64,000 nucleotides of DNA from Aeromonas taiwanensis (GTDB taxonomy: Bacteria; Pseudomonadota; Gammaproteobacteria; Enterobacterales; Aeromonadaceae): NCBI RefSeq assembly GCF_000820165.1, contig NZ_CDDD01000013.1, positions 86,884 to 150,883 of the forward strand, written 5' to 3'. Both the position numbers and the translations under genes were made by a program. Positions 17,661 through 28,108 of this stretch are shown one piece after another. The notes under the pieces were generated by a model. It saw only the letters and a program-made list of their open reading frames with translations. It made no database searches and had not been told where the DNA came from. The number at the start of each line of letters is the position of its first letter. Position 1 is the stretch's first letter.

Positions 17661-17686
17661 AAGAGGGGGCCACTGGCCCCCTTTTT
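17661..17686 (+). terminator. Intrinsic terminator of haem receptor gene
   Basis: GGGGGCC (17665-17671) / GGCCCCC (17675-17681), loop ACT, then five T. Confidence 0.88.
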
Positions 17687-17702
17687 CGATGGGAAGGGGA
17701 AC

Positions 17703-17733
17703 GGCGCCAAAAAGAAACCCGCCGGCGGCGGGT
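17703..17733 (-). terminator. Orphan minus-strand intrinsic terminator
   Basis: On the minus strand: ACCCGCC-GCC-GGCGGGT followed by TTCTTTTT. No minus-strand gene lies upstream of it for about 8 kb. See the matching finding for a possible small RNA. Confidence 0.55.
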
Positions 17734-17901
17734 GGAAGGATTGCAACACTCATCAGGAAGCGGTGTTATTCAAATAGACAGGGGGATGTGACAAAGGTTC
17801 AATTTTATTGATATTTCTGGTTTTTATCCTGGCTGCCGCCTGGGGATCCCCGCCCCGAAATCGGTTATCATTTGTGCCCCTTGTCTCGCAGTCGAGCCCC
17901 T

Positions 17902-19056
17902 ATGCCCGCGTTCTCCTGGTTAGCCCTGTTCTTCGGTGCCTTCTACTTCGTCTATGGCGCCTATCTGCCGTTCTGGTCCCTCTGGCTGGAAGGCATAGGG
18001 GTGAGCGCCGAGCAGATAGGCCTCTTGCTGGGGGTCGGCATGGCCATCCGCTTCGCCGGCAACCTGGTGGTGATGGGACGGGTCAAGGGGGCGGGGCAGC
18101 TGTTGCCCGTCACCCGACTGCTCTGTCTGCTGAGCCTGCTGGCCTTCCTCGGCTTCTATGTCAGCCACGGCATCTGGTGGCTGGTGGCGCTGACCCTGGC
18201 GGCCAACTTCATCTACCCGACCCTGATGCCCATGGGGGAGGCGCTCGCCACCCGCATGGTGGTGCAGACCCACCTGGACTACGGCAAGGTGCGCCTGTGC
18301 GGATCCTTCGCCTTTATCGTCGCCTCGACCCTGGTGGGCGCCCTGGTGGGCAACTTTGGCAGCGACTGGGTGCTGCACACCATGGTGGTCGGGCTGCTGA
18401 TCATGCTGGGGCTGAGCCTGCTGCCGCTGCACCCGGCCCCCCGGGAGCTGCAGGGGGAGCGGGCCAAGGCCTCCTTGAAGGAGACGCTCAAGTCCCCCTC
18501 GGTGCGCCGTTTCCTGCTCATCACCGCCCTGCTGCAGGGGAGCCACGCGGCCTACTACGGGTTCAGCGCCATCTACTGGAAGGCCGAGGGCTACAGCGGC
18601 ACCCTCATCGGTTATCTGTGGGCCCTGGGGGTGGTGGCGGAGATCGCCATGTTCGCCGCGGACAAGCGCTTCCTCCAGCGTTTCGGGGCCCAGACCCTGT
18701 TCCTGGTGGGGGCCGTCGGTTGCGTGGCGCGCTGGGCGCTGCTCGGCAGCTCCACCGAGCTGGCGGTGCTGGTGATCGGCCAGCTGCTGCACGGCGTTAC
18801 CTTCTGCATCAGCCACCTGGGGGCCATCCGCTTCATGACTCGCCAGCTGCCTGCGGAGCAGCAGATCCCCACCCAGGCGCTCTACGCGGCGCTCGGCCTC
18901 GGCATGACGGTGGCCGCCCTGATGACGTTGAGCGGCCTCCTTTTCGAGTCCCTCGGTGGGGGCATCTTCTTCATCATGGTACTGGTGGTGCTGCCGGTCT
19001 TCGTGCTGCGACTGCGTGAAGAGCGCGGCGACGCGCGGCCTGCACCGGGCCACTGA
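17902..19056 (+). CDS. MFS permease, HcaT/nucleoside-H+ symporter-like
   Basis: 384 residues with twelve predicted membrane helices and short loops. The pattern (FFGAFYFVYGAYLPFWSLWLEG at the start, YGKVRLCGSFAFIVAS in the middle, the LLHGVTFCISHLGAIRFM segment later) is that of the MFS_1-like HcaT family, annotated as 3-phenylpropionate transporters; the real substrate is unknown because no hca genes are nearby. ATG at 17902 is preferred because it opens directly into the first helix; the ribosome site is weak. A GC-rich hairpin (19061-19079) separates it from the kinase gene. Confidence 0.85.
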   Translation: MPAFSWLALFFGAFYFVYGAYLPFWSLWLEGIGVSAEQIGLLLGVGMAIRFAGNLVVMGRVKGAGQLLPVTRLLCLLSLLAFLGFYVSHGIWWLVALTLAANFIYPTLMPMGEALATRMVVQTHLDYGKVRLCGSFAFIVASTLVGALVGNFGSDWVLHTMVVGLLIMLGLSLLPLHPAPRELQGERAKASLKETLKSPSVRRFLLITALLQGSHAAYYGFSAIYWKAEGYSGTLIGYLWALGVVAEIAMFAADKRFLQRFGAQTLFLVGAVGCVARWALLGSSTELAVLVIGQLLHGVTFCISHLGAIRFMTRQLPAEQQIPTQALYAALGLGMTVAALMTLSGLLFESLGGGIFFIMVLVVLPVFVLRLREERGDARPAPGH

Positions 19057-19060
19057 GACG

Positions 19061-19079
19061 GGCCCGCCTCTGGCGGGCC
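19061..19079 (+). other. Intercistronic hairpin
   Basis: Perfect stem GGCCCGCC-TCT-GGCGGGCC between the permease and the hybrid kinase, with no T-run. It may stabilise or attenuate the transcript rather than terminate it. Confidence 0.4.
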
Positions 19080-19110
19080 ATCGACCAATCTGGACAAAGG
19101 AAATACGTAG

Positions 19111-22100
19111 ATGCACCAAGGATGGCTGCTGATCGGGCTGTCGCTCGCCTATCTGGGACTGCTGTTCCTCATCGCCTTCGTGGCGGACAAGAACAAGCGC
19201 CGCCGCCCCAAGGGGCAGCCCCTGCTCTACAGCCTGTCGCTGGCGGTCTACTGCACCTCCTGGACCTTCTTCGGTACCGTGGGCCAGGCCAGCGAATCCC
19301 CCTGGTCGCCGGTGCCCATCTACCTGGGCCCCATGCTGGTCTTCCTGTTCGGCTGGCGTCTGCTGGCCCGCCTCATCCTGGTGGCCAAGCGCGAGCACAT
19401 CACCTCCATCGCCGACTTCATCGCCGCCCGTTACGGCAAGTCCCAGCGCCTGGCCATGGTGATCAGCCTCATCGCCATCATGGGGATACTTCCCTACCTG
19501 GTGTTGCAGCTCAAGGCGATCGTCACCGGGCTGGATCTGCTGATGGCCAACAGTGCCGGAGCCAGCCCCACCAGCAACATGGCCGAGCTGGCGCTGGGCG
19601 TCACCCTGCTGCTGGCCCTGTTCAGCATCCTGTTCGGCACCCGCAACCTGGACGCCACCGAGCACCACCGCGGCATGGTGGTTGCCATCGCGTTCGAATC
19701 CGTGGTCAAGCTGCTCGCCTTCATGGCGGTGGGGGGCTTCGCGCTCTGGCTCATCGTCAGCAAGCCGAGCGAGGCACGCACCCTGGTGGCCAGCGATTTT
19801 CTCGATGCGGTGGTGGCGGTGACGCCGGGCGGCCTGCTGGAGCTCGCCATCTATACCCTGATCGCCATGTGCGCCGTCATCTGCCTGCCGCGCCAGTTCC
19901 ACGTGACCGTGGTGGAGAACAACCAGGGGCAGGATCTGCACTGGGCGCGCTGGATCTTCCCCCTCTATCTCTTCCTGATGGGGCTCTTCATCTGGCCGCT
20001 GGCTCTGGCGGGCAAGCAGTGGGTGGGGGCCGGCATGGCCTCGGACACCTATGTGATCAGCCTCCCCATGTCCCTCGGCTACGACGGCATGGCGATGCTG
20101 GCGTTTCTCGGCGGCACCTCGGCGGCCACCGGCATGGTGATCGTCTGCACCATCGCGCTGGCCATCATGGTGAGCAACGATCTGGTGCTGCCGGTGCTGC
20201 TGCGCCGGGTCTGGCAGCAGGGGCGGGACGAGCGCCTGATGCGGCTGCTGCTGCAGGTGCGCCGTGGCGCCATCCTGCTGATCCTGCTGGCCGCCTGGGC
20301 GCTCTACCTCTGGCTCGGGGATCTCACAAGCCTGTCGCGCATCGGCTATTTGTCGTTCGGCGCCGTGGCCCAGTTCGCGCCGGCCCTGCTGCTTGGTCTC
20401 TACTGGCGGCACGGCAACCGCAAGGGGGTCTACCTGGGTCTTGTCCTCGGGGTCAGCCTCTGGTGCCTGACCCTGCTCGCCGAGAGCGGCCTGCTGGCGG
20501 GATCTCCCCTGGAAGCCCTGCTGGCCCCCCCCGACTGGCCCGCGTTTCGCGAGCTGAGCCTGGGGGCCTGGTGCCTCTTCCTGAGCCTCTTGCTGAACCT
20601 GGTGGGCTATGTGGCGGGCTCGCTCCTGTCCCGGGCGGCGGTGAGCGAGCGGCTGCAGGCGGCCAACTTCGTCGGCAAGCAGAGCCGGGACACCACGGCG
20701 CTCTACCAGGCGCGGGTCTCGGTCAAGGAGCTGGAGATGCTGGCGGCCCGCTTCGTGGGGTCGAGCCGGGTCAAGCGCGCCTTCGGCCGCTTCGCCGGCG
20801 AGCGGGGCGGCACCCTGGCGCCCCAGATGCAGGCCTCGGCGGAGCTCATTGCCCACACCGAGCGTCTGCTGGCGGGGGTGTTCGGCACCTCGTCCGCCCG
20901 GCTGGTGCTGGCCTCGGCCCTGCAGGGGCGCAACATGCAGCTCGAGGAGATCGCCACCATAGTGGACGAGGCCTCCGACGTGTTCCGCTTCAACCGCGGC
21001 CTGCTGCAGGGGGCCATCGAACACATGGGGCAGGGGATCTCCGTGGTGGACAGGGAGCTCAGGCTGGTGGCCTGGAACCGGCGTTACATCGAGCTGTTCT
21101 CCTATCCCCCCGGCCTCATCCAGGTGGGTCGCCCCATCGAGGAGATCATCCGCTACAACGCCGGGCAGGGGCTGTGCGGCCCCGGCGAGATCGAGGCCCA
21201 GGTGGCGCGCCGGGTTGCCTTCATGCAGCGCGGCAGTCCCCACATCTCGGCCAGGGAGCGGCCGGATGGCCGAGTGATCGAGATGCAGGGCAACCCCATG
21301 CCCGCCGGCGGTTTCGTCATGACCTTCACCGACATCACCCCGTTTCGTGACGCCGAGCGGGTGCTGCGCGAAGCCAACGAACACCTGGAGGCGCGGGTGG
21401 CCGAGCGCACCCACGAGCTCTCCGAGCTCAACCGCCAGCTGCTGCTGGTGAACCAGCAGGTGGAGCGGGCCAACCACTCCAAGAGCCGCTTCCTCGCGGC
21501 GGTGAGCCACGACCTTACCCAGCCGCTCAATGCGGCCAAGCTGTTCACCTCCTCCCTGCTGGAGATGCTGCCCCCGGCGGACGAGCCCGCCCGCATCGCC
21601 CGCCACATCGACGATGCCCTGGGGGCGACCGAGGATCTCATCATGGACCTGCTGGATATCTCGCGCCTCGAGGCCGGCAAGTTCAAGGCCAAGAAGCTCG
21701 ACTTCGCCCTGCGGGACGTGCTCGACAACCTCAAGGCGGAGTTCGGGGTGCTGGCCCAGGCCGGGGGGATCCAGTTCTCCGTGGTGGAGAGCAGCCTCGC
21801 GGTCTACAGCGACGTGCGCCTGCTGCGGCGGGTGCTGCAAAACTTCCTCACCAACGCGTTTCGCTACAACCCGGGGGGCCGGGTGCTGCTCGGCTGTCGC
21901 CGGCTGGGGGACAAGGTGCGCATCGAGGTGTGGGACAACGGCCCCGGCATCCCGGAGGGCAAGCAGGAGGCGATCTTCGACGAGTTCTCCCGCCTCGATC
22001 ACTCCCGTACTGCCAAGGAGCAGGGGCTCGGCCTCGGGCTTGCCATCGCTCGCGGCATCTCCCTGGTGCTGGGTCACCAGCTCTCACTGCGTAGCTGGCC

Positions 22101-22572
22101 CGGAGCGGGATCCGTGTTTGCCATCACCCTGAACCTCGCGACCCGGCCCGTGACGGCGAGCCAGATGACGGCGCCAGCCCAGCGGGACAGCCAGCTGGAA
22201 GGGGTCAGGATCCTCTGCATCGACAACGAGGAGGACATCCTCATTGCCATGGCCTCCCTGCTGGAGCGCTGGGGCTGCGAGGTGCGCTGTGCCCAGAGCC
22301 TGGAGCAGGCAGAGGAGATCATCGGGGCTGGCTTCCTGCCCCGGCTGGTGCTCTCTGACTATCACCTGGACGACGGCAAGACGGGGTTGCAGGCGCTGCA
22401 CATGATCAGGCTGGCCCATGGCAACGGCATCGGCGGCATCATCATCAGCGCGGATCGCAAGAGCGAGCTGCAGACGCAGATCCGCGAGCATGGCTTCGGT
22501 TATGTGAGCAAGCCGGTCAAGCCGCTCAAGCTGCGGGCCCTGATGAACAGCCTGCTGCTACCGGTTCAGTGA
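19111..22572 (+). CDS. Hybrid sensor histidine kinase with sodium:solute symporter-type sensor domain
   Basis: 1153 residues. Residues 1 to about 510 form a multi-helix SSS transporter-like domain (as in CbrA), for example CTSWTFFGTVGQAS and GVTLLLALFSILFGTRNLDATEHHRGM in part. A PAS domain (about 635-750; GISVVDRELRLVAWNRRYIELF) and a coiled coil (EHLEARVAERTHELSELNRQL, about 755-785, in part) precede HisKA with phosphoacceptor His800 in AAVSHDLTQPLNAAK, a HATPase with N and G boxes (VLQNFLTNAFRYNPGG, VWDNGPGIPEG, GLGLGLAIARG), and a C-terminal receiver with Asp1083 (LSDYHLDDG). The PAS-kinase core resembles the NahK/HnoK group of Pseudomonas. No cognate response regulator is adjacent. Confidence 0.93.
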   Translation: MHQGWLLIGLSLAYLGLLFLIAFVADKNKRRRPKGQPLLYSLSLAVYCTSWTFFGTVGQASESPWSPVPIYLGPMLVFLFGWRLLARLILVAKREHITSIADFIAARYGKSQRLAMVISLIAIMGILPYLVLQLKAIVTGLDLLMANSAGASPTSNMAELALGVTLLLALFSILFGTRNLDATEHHRGMVVAIAFESVVKLLAFMAVGGFALWLIVSKPSEARTLVASDFLDAVVAVTPGGLLELAIYTLIAMCAVICLPRQFHVTVVENNQGQDLHWARWIFPLYLFLMGLFIWPLALAGKQWVGAGMASDTYVISLPMSLGYDGMAMLAFLGGTSAATGMVIVCTIALAIMVSNDLVLPVLLRRVWQQGRDERLMRLLLQVRRGAILLILLAAWALYLWLGDLTSLSRIGYLSFGAVAQFAPALLLGLYWRHGNRKGVYLGLVLGVSLWCLTLLAESGLLAGSPLEALLAPPDWPAFRELSLGAWCLFLSLLLNLVGYVAGSLLSRAAVSERLQAANFVGKQSRDTTALYQARVSVKELEMLAARFVGSSRVKRAFGRFAGERGGTLAPQMQASAELIAHTERLLAGVFGTSSARLVLASALQGRNMQLEEIATIVDEASDVFRFNRGLLQGAIEHMGQGISVVDRELRLVAWNRRYIELFSYPPGLIQVGRPIEEIIRYNAGQGLCGPGEIEAQVARRVAFMQRGSPHISARERPDGRVIEMQGNPMPAGGFVMTFTDITPFRDAERVLREANEHLEARVAERTHELSELNRQLLLVNQQVERANHSKSRFLAAVSHDLTQPLNAAKLFTSSLLEMLPPADEPARIARHIDDALGATEDLIMDLLDISRLEAGKFKAKKLDFALRDVLDNLKAEFGVLAQAGGIQFSVVESSLAVYSDVRLLRRVLQNFLTNAFRYNPGGRVLLGCRRLGDKVRIEVWDNGPGIPEGKQEAIFDEFSRLDHSRTAKEQGLGLGLAIARGISLVLGHQLSLRSWPGAGSVFAITLNLATRPVTASQMTAPAQRDSQLEGVRILCIDNEEDILIAMASLLERWGCEVRCAQSLEQAEEIIGAGFLPRLVLSDYHLDDGKTGLQALHMIRLAHGNGIGGIIISADRKSELQTQIREHGFGYVSKPVKPLKLRALMNSLLLPVQ

Positions 22573-22607
22573 CGGCAATCACAGAATCCATCATTGATTG
22601 ACGTGGC

Positions 22608-22622
22608 TGATAATGGTTCTCA
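22608..22622. promoter_or_regulatory. Possible Fur box
   Basis: TGATAATGGTTCTCA matches 12 of 14 defined bases of the 7-1-7 Fur motif (left half perfect). It lies only 36 bases after the kinase stop and before the hairpin at 22632, so whether it controls the chitinase promoter is unclear. Confidence 0.35.
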
Positions 22623-22631
22623 TGCAGCATC

Positions 22632-22656
22632 ATCGGCGACGTTGTTGCCGATTTGT
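22632..22656 (+). terminator. Probable weak terminator of the hybrid kinase gene
   Basis: Nine-base stem ATCGGCGAC (22632-22640) / GTTGCCGAT (22644-22652) with one G-T pair and loop GTT, followed by TTGT. Confidence 0.45.
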
Positions 22657-22773
22657 ATGCATTTTCGTGGCCAACTGGCAATGGTGAGTCCCTCTCACTG
22701 TTATTTTTACTAGGTGGCGGGCCGACGACTCTCCTCTATAGTCATTCGGCGATTATTTTCATCGCAAATCAAG

Positions 22774-22863
22774 TTGTGCAAAAAGGCAAACCGGACGAAA
22801 GTCCGGGACGCAAAGCTTCCGGTCTAAGGGTCAGCGGTACCTAGGATAGCGGGGCCACCACAG
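22774..22863 (+). ncRNA. Cyclic di-GMP-I (GEMM) riboswitch aptamer
   Basis: The sequence follows the class I c-di-GMP aptamer step by step: AAAGGCAAACC, a GGAC-GAAA-GTCC hairpin with GNRA loop, then the hallmark GGGACGCAAAGC, CTTCCGGTCTAAGGG, a GGTACC-side arm and GGATAGCGGGGCCACC, closely paralleling Vibrio Vc2. A P1 helix can form from TTGTG (22774-22778) and CACAG (22859-22863, one G-U). It sits in the leader of the chitinase gene, whose ATG is 110 bases downstream. Confidence 0.93.
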
Positions 22864-22957
22864 GTTGTTTCGTCCATGGGCCAAGCCATGGTGCGATGTC
22901 GTCTGCATTCCCTGTCTGGTTGCGTTGCCTTTTTCGTTGTTTATTCCAATAACGAAA
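22857..22957 (+). promoter_or_regulatory. Candidate riboswitch expression platform
   Basis: ACCACAGG (22857-22864), which includes the 3' strand of aptamer P1, can instead pair with CCTGTCTGGT (22911-22920, one bulged C), so the two folds exclude each other. A second hairpin (22932-22941 with 22948-22957, ten pairs including one G-U) ends directly before the ribosome site AAGGAAG. Pairings are read by eye; mechanism is inferred. Confidence 0.4.
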
Positions 22958-22960
22958 TAA

Positions 22961-25573
<2,613 letters not shown>

Positions 25574-25589
25574 TCGTCCGTGATATGAC

Positions 25590-25616
25590 AATGGGGCCTG
25601 GGGCCCCATTTCTTTT
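25590..25616 (+). terminator. Intrinsic terminator of chiA
   Basis: AATGGGGCC (25590-25598) / GGCCCCATT (25602-25610), loop TGG, then TCTTTT. Confidence 0.88.
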
Positions 25617-25684
25617 GCAAGCGGAACGTGACGCCGGGTTGTGCCCTTCAGAGCAGGGGGGCAGGAGCACTCCCGGCACAAAGC

Positions 25685-25710
25685 AAAAAGGCCCGTCAGG
25701 GCCTTTTTTT
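25685..25710. terminator. Bidirectional terminator between chiA and rlmA
   Basis: AAAAAGGCCC (25685-25694) / GGGCCTTTTT (25699-25708), loop GTCA. It lies nine bases before the rlmA stop and works on the minus strand for rlmA. Confidence 0.88.
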
Positions 25711-25718
25711 ATCGCGGG

Positions 25719-26519
25719 TCAGAGCGGCTTCTGCCACAGGGTCAGCAGCAGATCCTGTTCAAGCTGATCCGGCCCCTGGTGGGTGAAGGCGTGGCGCTGC
25801 TCGCCGCTGGCACGCCAGCCGAGGCGACTGGTCTCCAGGATATGCTCGCGCAAGCCCTGATCCAGGACCGTGGTGAACTGGACGCGCTGTTGCTGGGCGA
25901 GGGTGAGCCCGGCGAGGCTCGGCCAGCTCAGGGGGTGTTCCATGCTCACCGGGTTGAGGCTGACGCGCAGCTGCCACTGGTGACGGGGGCCTGGCTGCAC
26001 ATAAAGCAGATAGCCGCCCGGTGCCAGCCAGCTGACCAGCTGCTCGGTCTTGACCTTGAGGTCGTTGACCAGCAGCACCTGGGCCTTGCCCGGCTGCAGC
26101 GGGGCGCGCGCCGGATCGGCGATGATGAACTGGCCTTCCGGCTGGGCCTTGTTGGCGGCGAAGATGGCGTTCTTGGCGAGATCGAATCCGCCGACCTGCC
26201 AGCCTGGCAGGCGCTCTGCCAGGGCCCGGCAGTAGTAGCCCTCGCCACAACCCAGATGGATCAGCTCATGTTCTCCGAGGGGAACCAACAGGGCCGCCAT
26301 GGCCTCCACCAGGGGCAGCTGGTGGCCCTGCTCCAGGAAGCGGCGCTTGGCACGCAGCAGGGCCCGGCTGTCGCTGTCCTTGGGGTTCTTGGTACCGGGG
26401 ATGAGGTCGAGATAGCCTTCCGGGGCGGGGTCGAAATGGTGCTTGTTGGCGCAGTAGCGGCCCTTGGAGGCCTCATGCAGCTGGAGTGGGTTGCGGCAAA
26501 GGGGGCATTGAAGGTGCAT
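25719..26519 (-). CDS. rlmA: 23S rRNA (guanine-N1)-methyltransferase RlmA
   Basis: 266 residues from the ATG at 26519 (AAGAGA six bases upstream; two upstream in-frame ATGs at 26525 and 26543 lack a spaced ribosome site). The N-terminal zinc finger has Cys5, Cys8, Cys23 and His27; the SAM-binding motif is LIHLGCGEGYYCRAL, followed by GFDLAKNAI. E. coli RlmA (269 residues) methylates G745 of 23S rRNA. Convergent with chiA; the crp terminator region lies upstream. Confidence 0.92.
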   Translation of the reverse strand: MHLQCPLCRNPLQLHEASKGRYCANKHHFDPAPEGYLDLIPGTKNPKDSDSRALLRAKRRFLEQGHQLPLVEAMAALLVPLGEHELIHLGCGEGYYCRALAERLPGWQVGGFDLAKNAIFAANKAQPEGQFIIADPARAPLQPGKAQVLLVNDLKVKTEQLVSWLAPGGYLLYVQPGPRHQWQLRVSLNPVSMEHPLSWPSLAGLTLAQQQRVQFTTVLDQGLREHILETSRLGWRASGEQRHAFTHQGPDQLEQDLLLTLWQKPL

Positions 26520-26582
26520 AGGCATTCTCTTGGCGACGGCCATGACGGCGGGGGCGTTCGGGATTATAGGGGAGAGGATCAG

Positions 26583-26633
26583 AAAAGGCTGCCGTGGCAG
26601 CCTTTTTATCCAACGGCTCTGTGCGGGAGCCGT
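26583..26633 (-). terminator. Tandem terminator hairpins downstream of crp
   Basis: AAAAGGCTGCC (26583-26593) / GGCAGCCTTTT (26596-26606) gives a T-tailed terminator in the minus direction (and T-run in the plus direction). A second stem ACGGCTC/GAGCCGT (26613-26633) stands between it and the crp stop. Confidence 0.8.
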
Positions 26634-26645
26634 CAGGGAACCCTG

Positions 26646-27284
26646 TCAGCGGGTGCCAAACACCACTATGGTCTTGCCGTGGGCGGAGATGAGCTCCTGC
26701 TCTTCCAGCATCTTGAGGATGCGGCCGACGGTTTCGCGGGAGCAGCCGACGATCTGGCCTATCTCCTGACGGGTGATCTTGATCTGCATGCCATCCGGGT
26801 GGGTCATGGCATCCGGCTGTCTGGCCAGGTTGAGCAAGGTCTGGGCAATCCGGCCGGTCACGTCCAGGAAGGCGAGGTTGCCGACCTTCTGGCTGGTGTG
26901 CTGCAGGCGCTTGGCCATCTGGCCGGAGAGGCGCATCAGGATGTCCGGGTTGACCTGGATCAGCTGGCGGAACTTTTTGTAGGAGATCTCGGCGACTTCA
27001 CAGGCGCCTTTGGCACGTACCCAGGCGGAACGTTCCGGATTCTCGTTCTCTTCGAACATCCCCATCTCGCCCAGGAAATCCCCCTGATTCAGGTAGGAGA
27101 GGATCATCTCCTTGCCTTCGTCATCCTTGATCAGGACGGCGACGGTACCCTTGACGATGTAGTAGAGGGTTTCCGCTTTCTCACCGGCGTGGATCAGGGT
27201 GCTCTTGGCGGGATACTTATGAATGTGGCAATGCGACAAGAACCACTCCAGGGTGGGATCGCTTTGCGGTTTGCCAATGATCAT
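26646..27284 (-). CDS. crp: cAMP receptor protein
   Basis: 212 residues, nearly the E. coli length (210). The cyclic-nucleotide domain contains the phosphate-binding [11 protein letters not shown]...RSAWVRAK, the long C helix follows, and the C-terminal helix-turn-helix reads [25 protein letters not shown] (recognition helix SRETVGR). ATG at 27284 has AGGA about 8 bases upstream; a longer frame to 27347 has no support. Global activator/repressor of catabolic genes. Divergent from yhfA, as in E. coli. Confidence 0.98.
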   Translation of the reverse strand: MIIGKPQSDPTLEWFLSHCHIHKYPAKSTLIHAGEKAETLYYIVKGTVAVLIKDDEGKEMILSYLNQGDFLGEMGMFEENENPERSAWVRAKGACEVAEISYKKFRQLIQVNPDILMRLSGQMAKRLQHTSQKVGNLAFLDVTGRIAQTLLNLARQPDAMTHPDGMQIKITRQEIGQIVGCSRETVGRILKMLEEQELISAHGKTIVVFGTR

Positions 27285-27655
27285 GAGACTTCCTCGTAGT
27301 GTCTTTTTTATGGACTGTGCGTCCAGGCAAGTTGCCAAGCTTGCCATTCCTTACTCTTTGGTCGCAGTAGAATAAGAGCCTTTGCCTGTGCTGACAAGGC
27401 TTTGGGGTGCCGCGTCCCCTCGGGGAGCCGCGATCTGCTGCGCGATCCGGGCCATTCTAGGCAAGAAGGGGGGTGCAGATGTTGATTTCGATCTATTTCC
27501 CTCGGGGTCGCTGACGTTTCGATTCTCCCGTCCCGGTCGGTGGAAACGGGACGGGATCCTCCCCTGGCTGCAAGATGACGAGTCATGTGCCACTCGACCC
27601 CTGCTTGAGGTATGCTATGGGCGTCAGAATCGTCGTCATTGAGAGGAAGTGTGAG
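27285..27655. other. crp-yhfA divergent intergenic region with a strong inverted repeat
   Basis: 371 bases with no gene. A perfect 10-base inverted repeat, TCCCGTCCCG (27526-27535) and CGGGACGGGA (27547-27556) around an 11-base gap, is the main structure. Promoters of both genes should be here; a possible yhfA -10 TATGCT lies at 27611-27616. No consensus CRP site was found by eye. Confidence 0.5.
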
Positions 27656-28060
27656 ATGAAAGCCAAGGTCAGCTGGGTCGAAGGCATGAAGTTTGTGGGC
27701 GAGAGCGAGTCCGGTCATCAGGTGACCCTGGATGGCGCGAACCCGGGTGAAGGTGCCAGCCCGATGGAGATGATCCTGCTGGCGGTCGGCGGGGGCAGCT
27801 CCATCGACGTGGTTTCCATCCTGGAGAAGGCCCGCCAGTCCGTGACCGCCTGCCACGTCGAGCTGGAAGGGGTCCGTGCCGATTCCGTGCCCCGGGTGTT
27901 TGAGAAAATCCACCTCAAGTTCGTCGTGACCGGCACCGGGCTGGCCGAGAAGCACGTCTCCCGCGCGGTCGATCTGTCCATGGAAAAGTATTGTTCCGTT
28001 TCCCTGATGTTGGAAAAAGCGGTAGAAATTACCCATAGTTATCAAATTCTTGAGGCTTGA
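27656..28060 (+). CDS. yhfA: OsmC family protein YhfA
   Basis: 134 residues from ATG 27656 (AGAGGAAG about 7 bases upstream). OsmC/Ohr fold: MKAKVSWVEGMKFVGESESGHQ start, then EGASPMEMILLAVGGGSSIDVVSIL, where peroxidatic OsmC members carry a cysteine; the equivalent position here (GGGSSIDV) has serines, as in YhfA of E. coli where the motif is GCSSID. A second conserved cysteine is in EKYCSVSLML. Probably a thiol-related stress protein; biochemical role unproven. Divergent neighbour of crp, as in enterics. Confidence 0.85.
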   Translation: MKAKVSWVEGMKFVGESESGHQVTLDGANPGEGASPMEMILLAVGGGSSIDVVSILEKARQSVTACHVELEGVRADSVPRVFEKIHLKFVVTGTGLAEKHVSRAVDLSMEKYCSVSLMLEKAVEITHSYQILEA

Positions 28061-28108
28061 TCGTTGTAATTTGTCCCGTCGATAACGCCATGACATAAGG
28101 AAAGTGCG

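Larger units (their letters stand above)
22573..22773. other. Leader/promoter region before the riboswitch
   Basis: First half of the 400-base gap between kinase and chitinase. It contains a Fur-like 7-1-7 motif, a terminator-like hairpin, an inverted repeat GTGAG-TCCCT-CTCAC near 22685-22699, and a possible -10 (TATAGT near 22738-22743) for the chitinase leader; no good -35 pairs with it. Confidence 0.4.

Noticed and set aside
17920..22077. Very long open frame (about 1385 codons) on the minus strand opposite the MFS and kinase genes
   Set aside because: It lies antisense to two well-recognised genes, is dominated by Gln, Glu, Gly, His and Arg as expected from complementing GC-rich codons, has no domain and no ribosome site.
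22683..22701. CRP-like site (GTGAG/CTCAC) in the chitinase upstream region
   Set aside because: The GTGA and TCAC halves are separated by seven bases instead of six, so it does not fit a CRP site; kept only as an inverted repeat.
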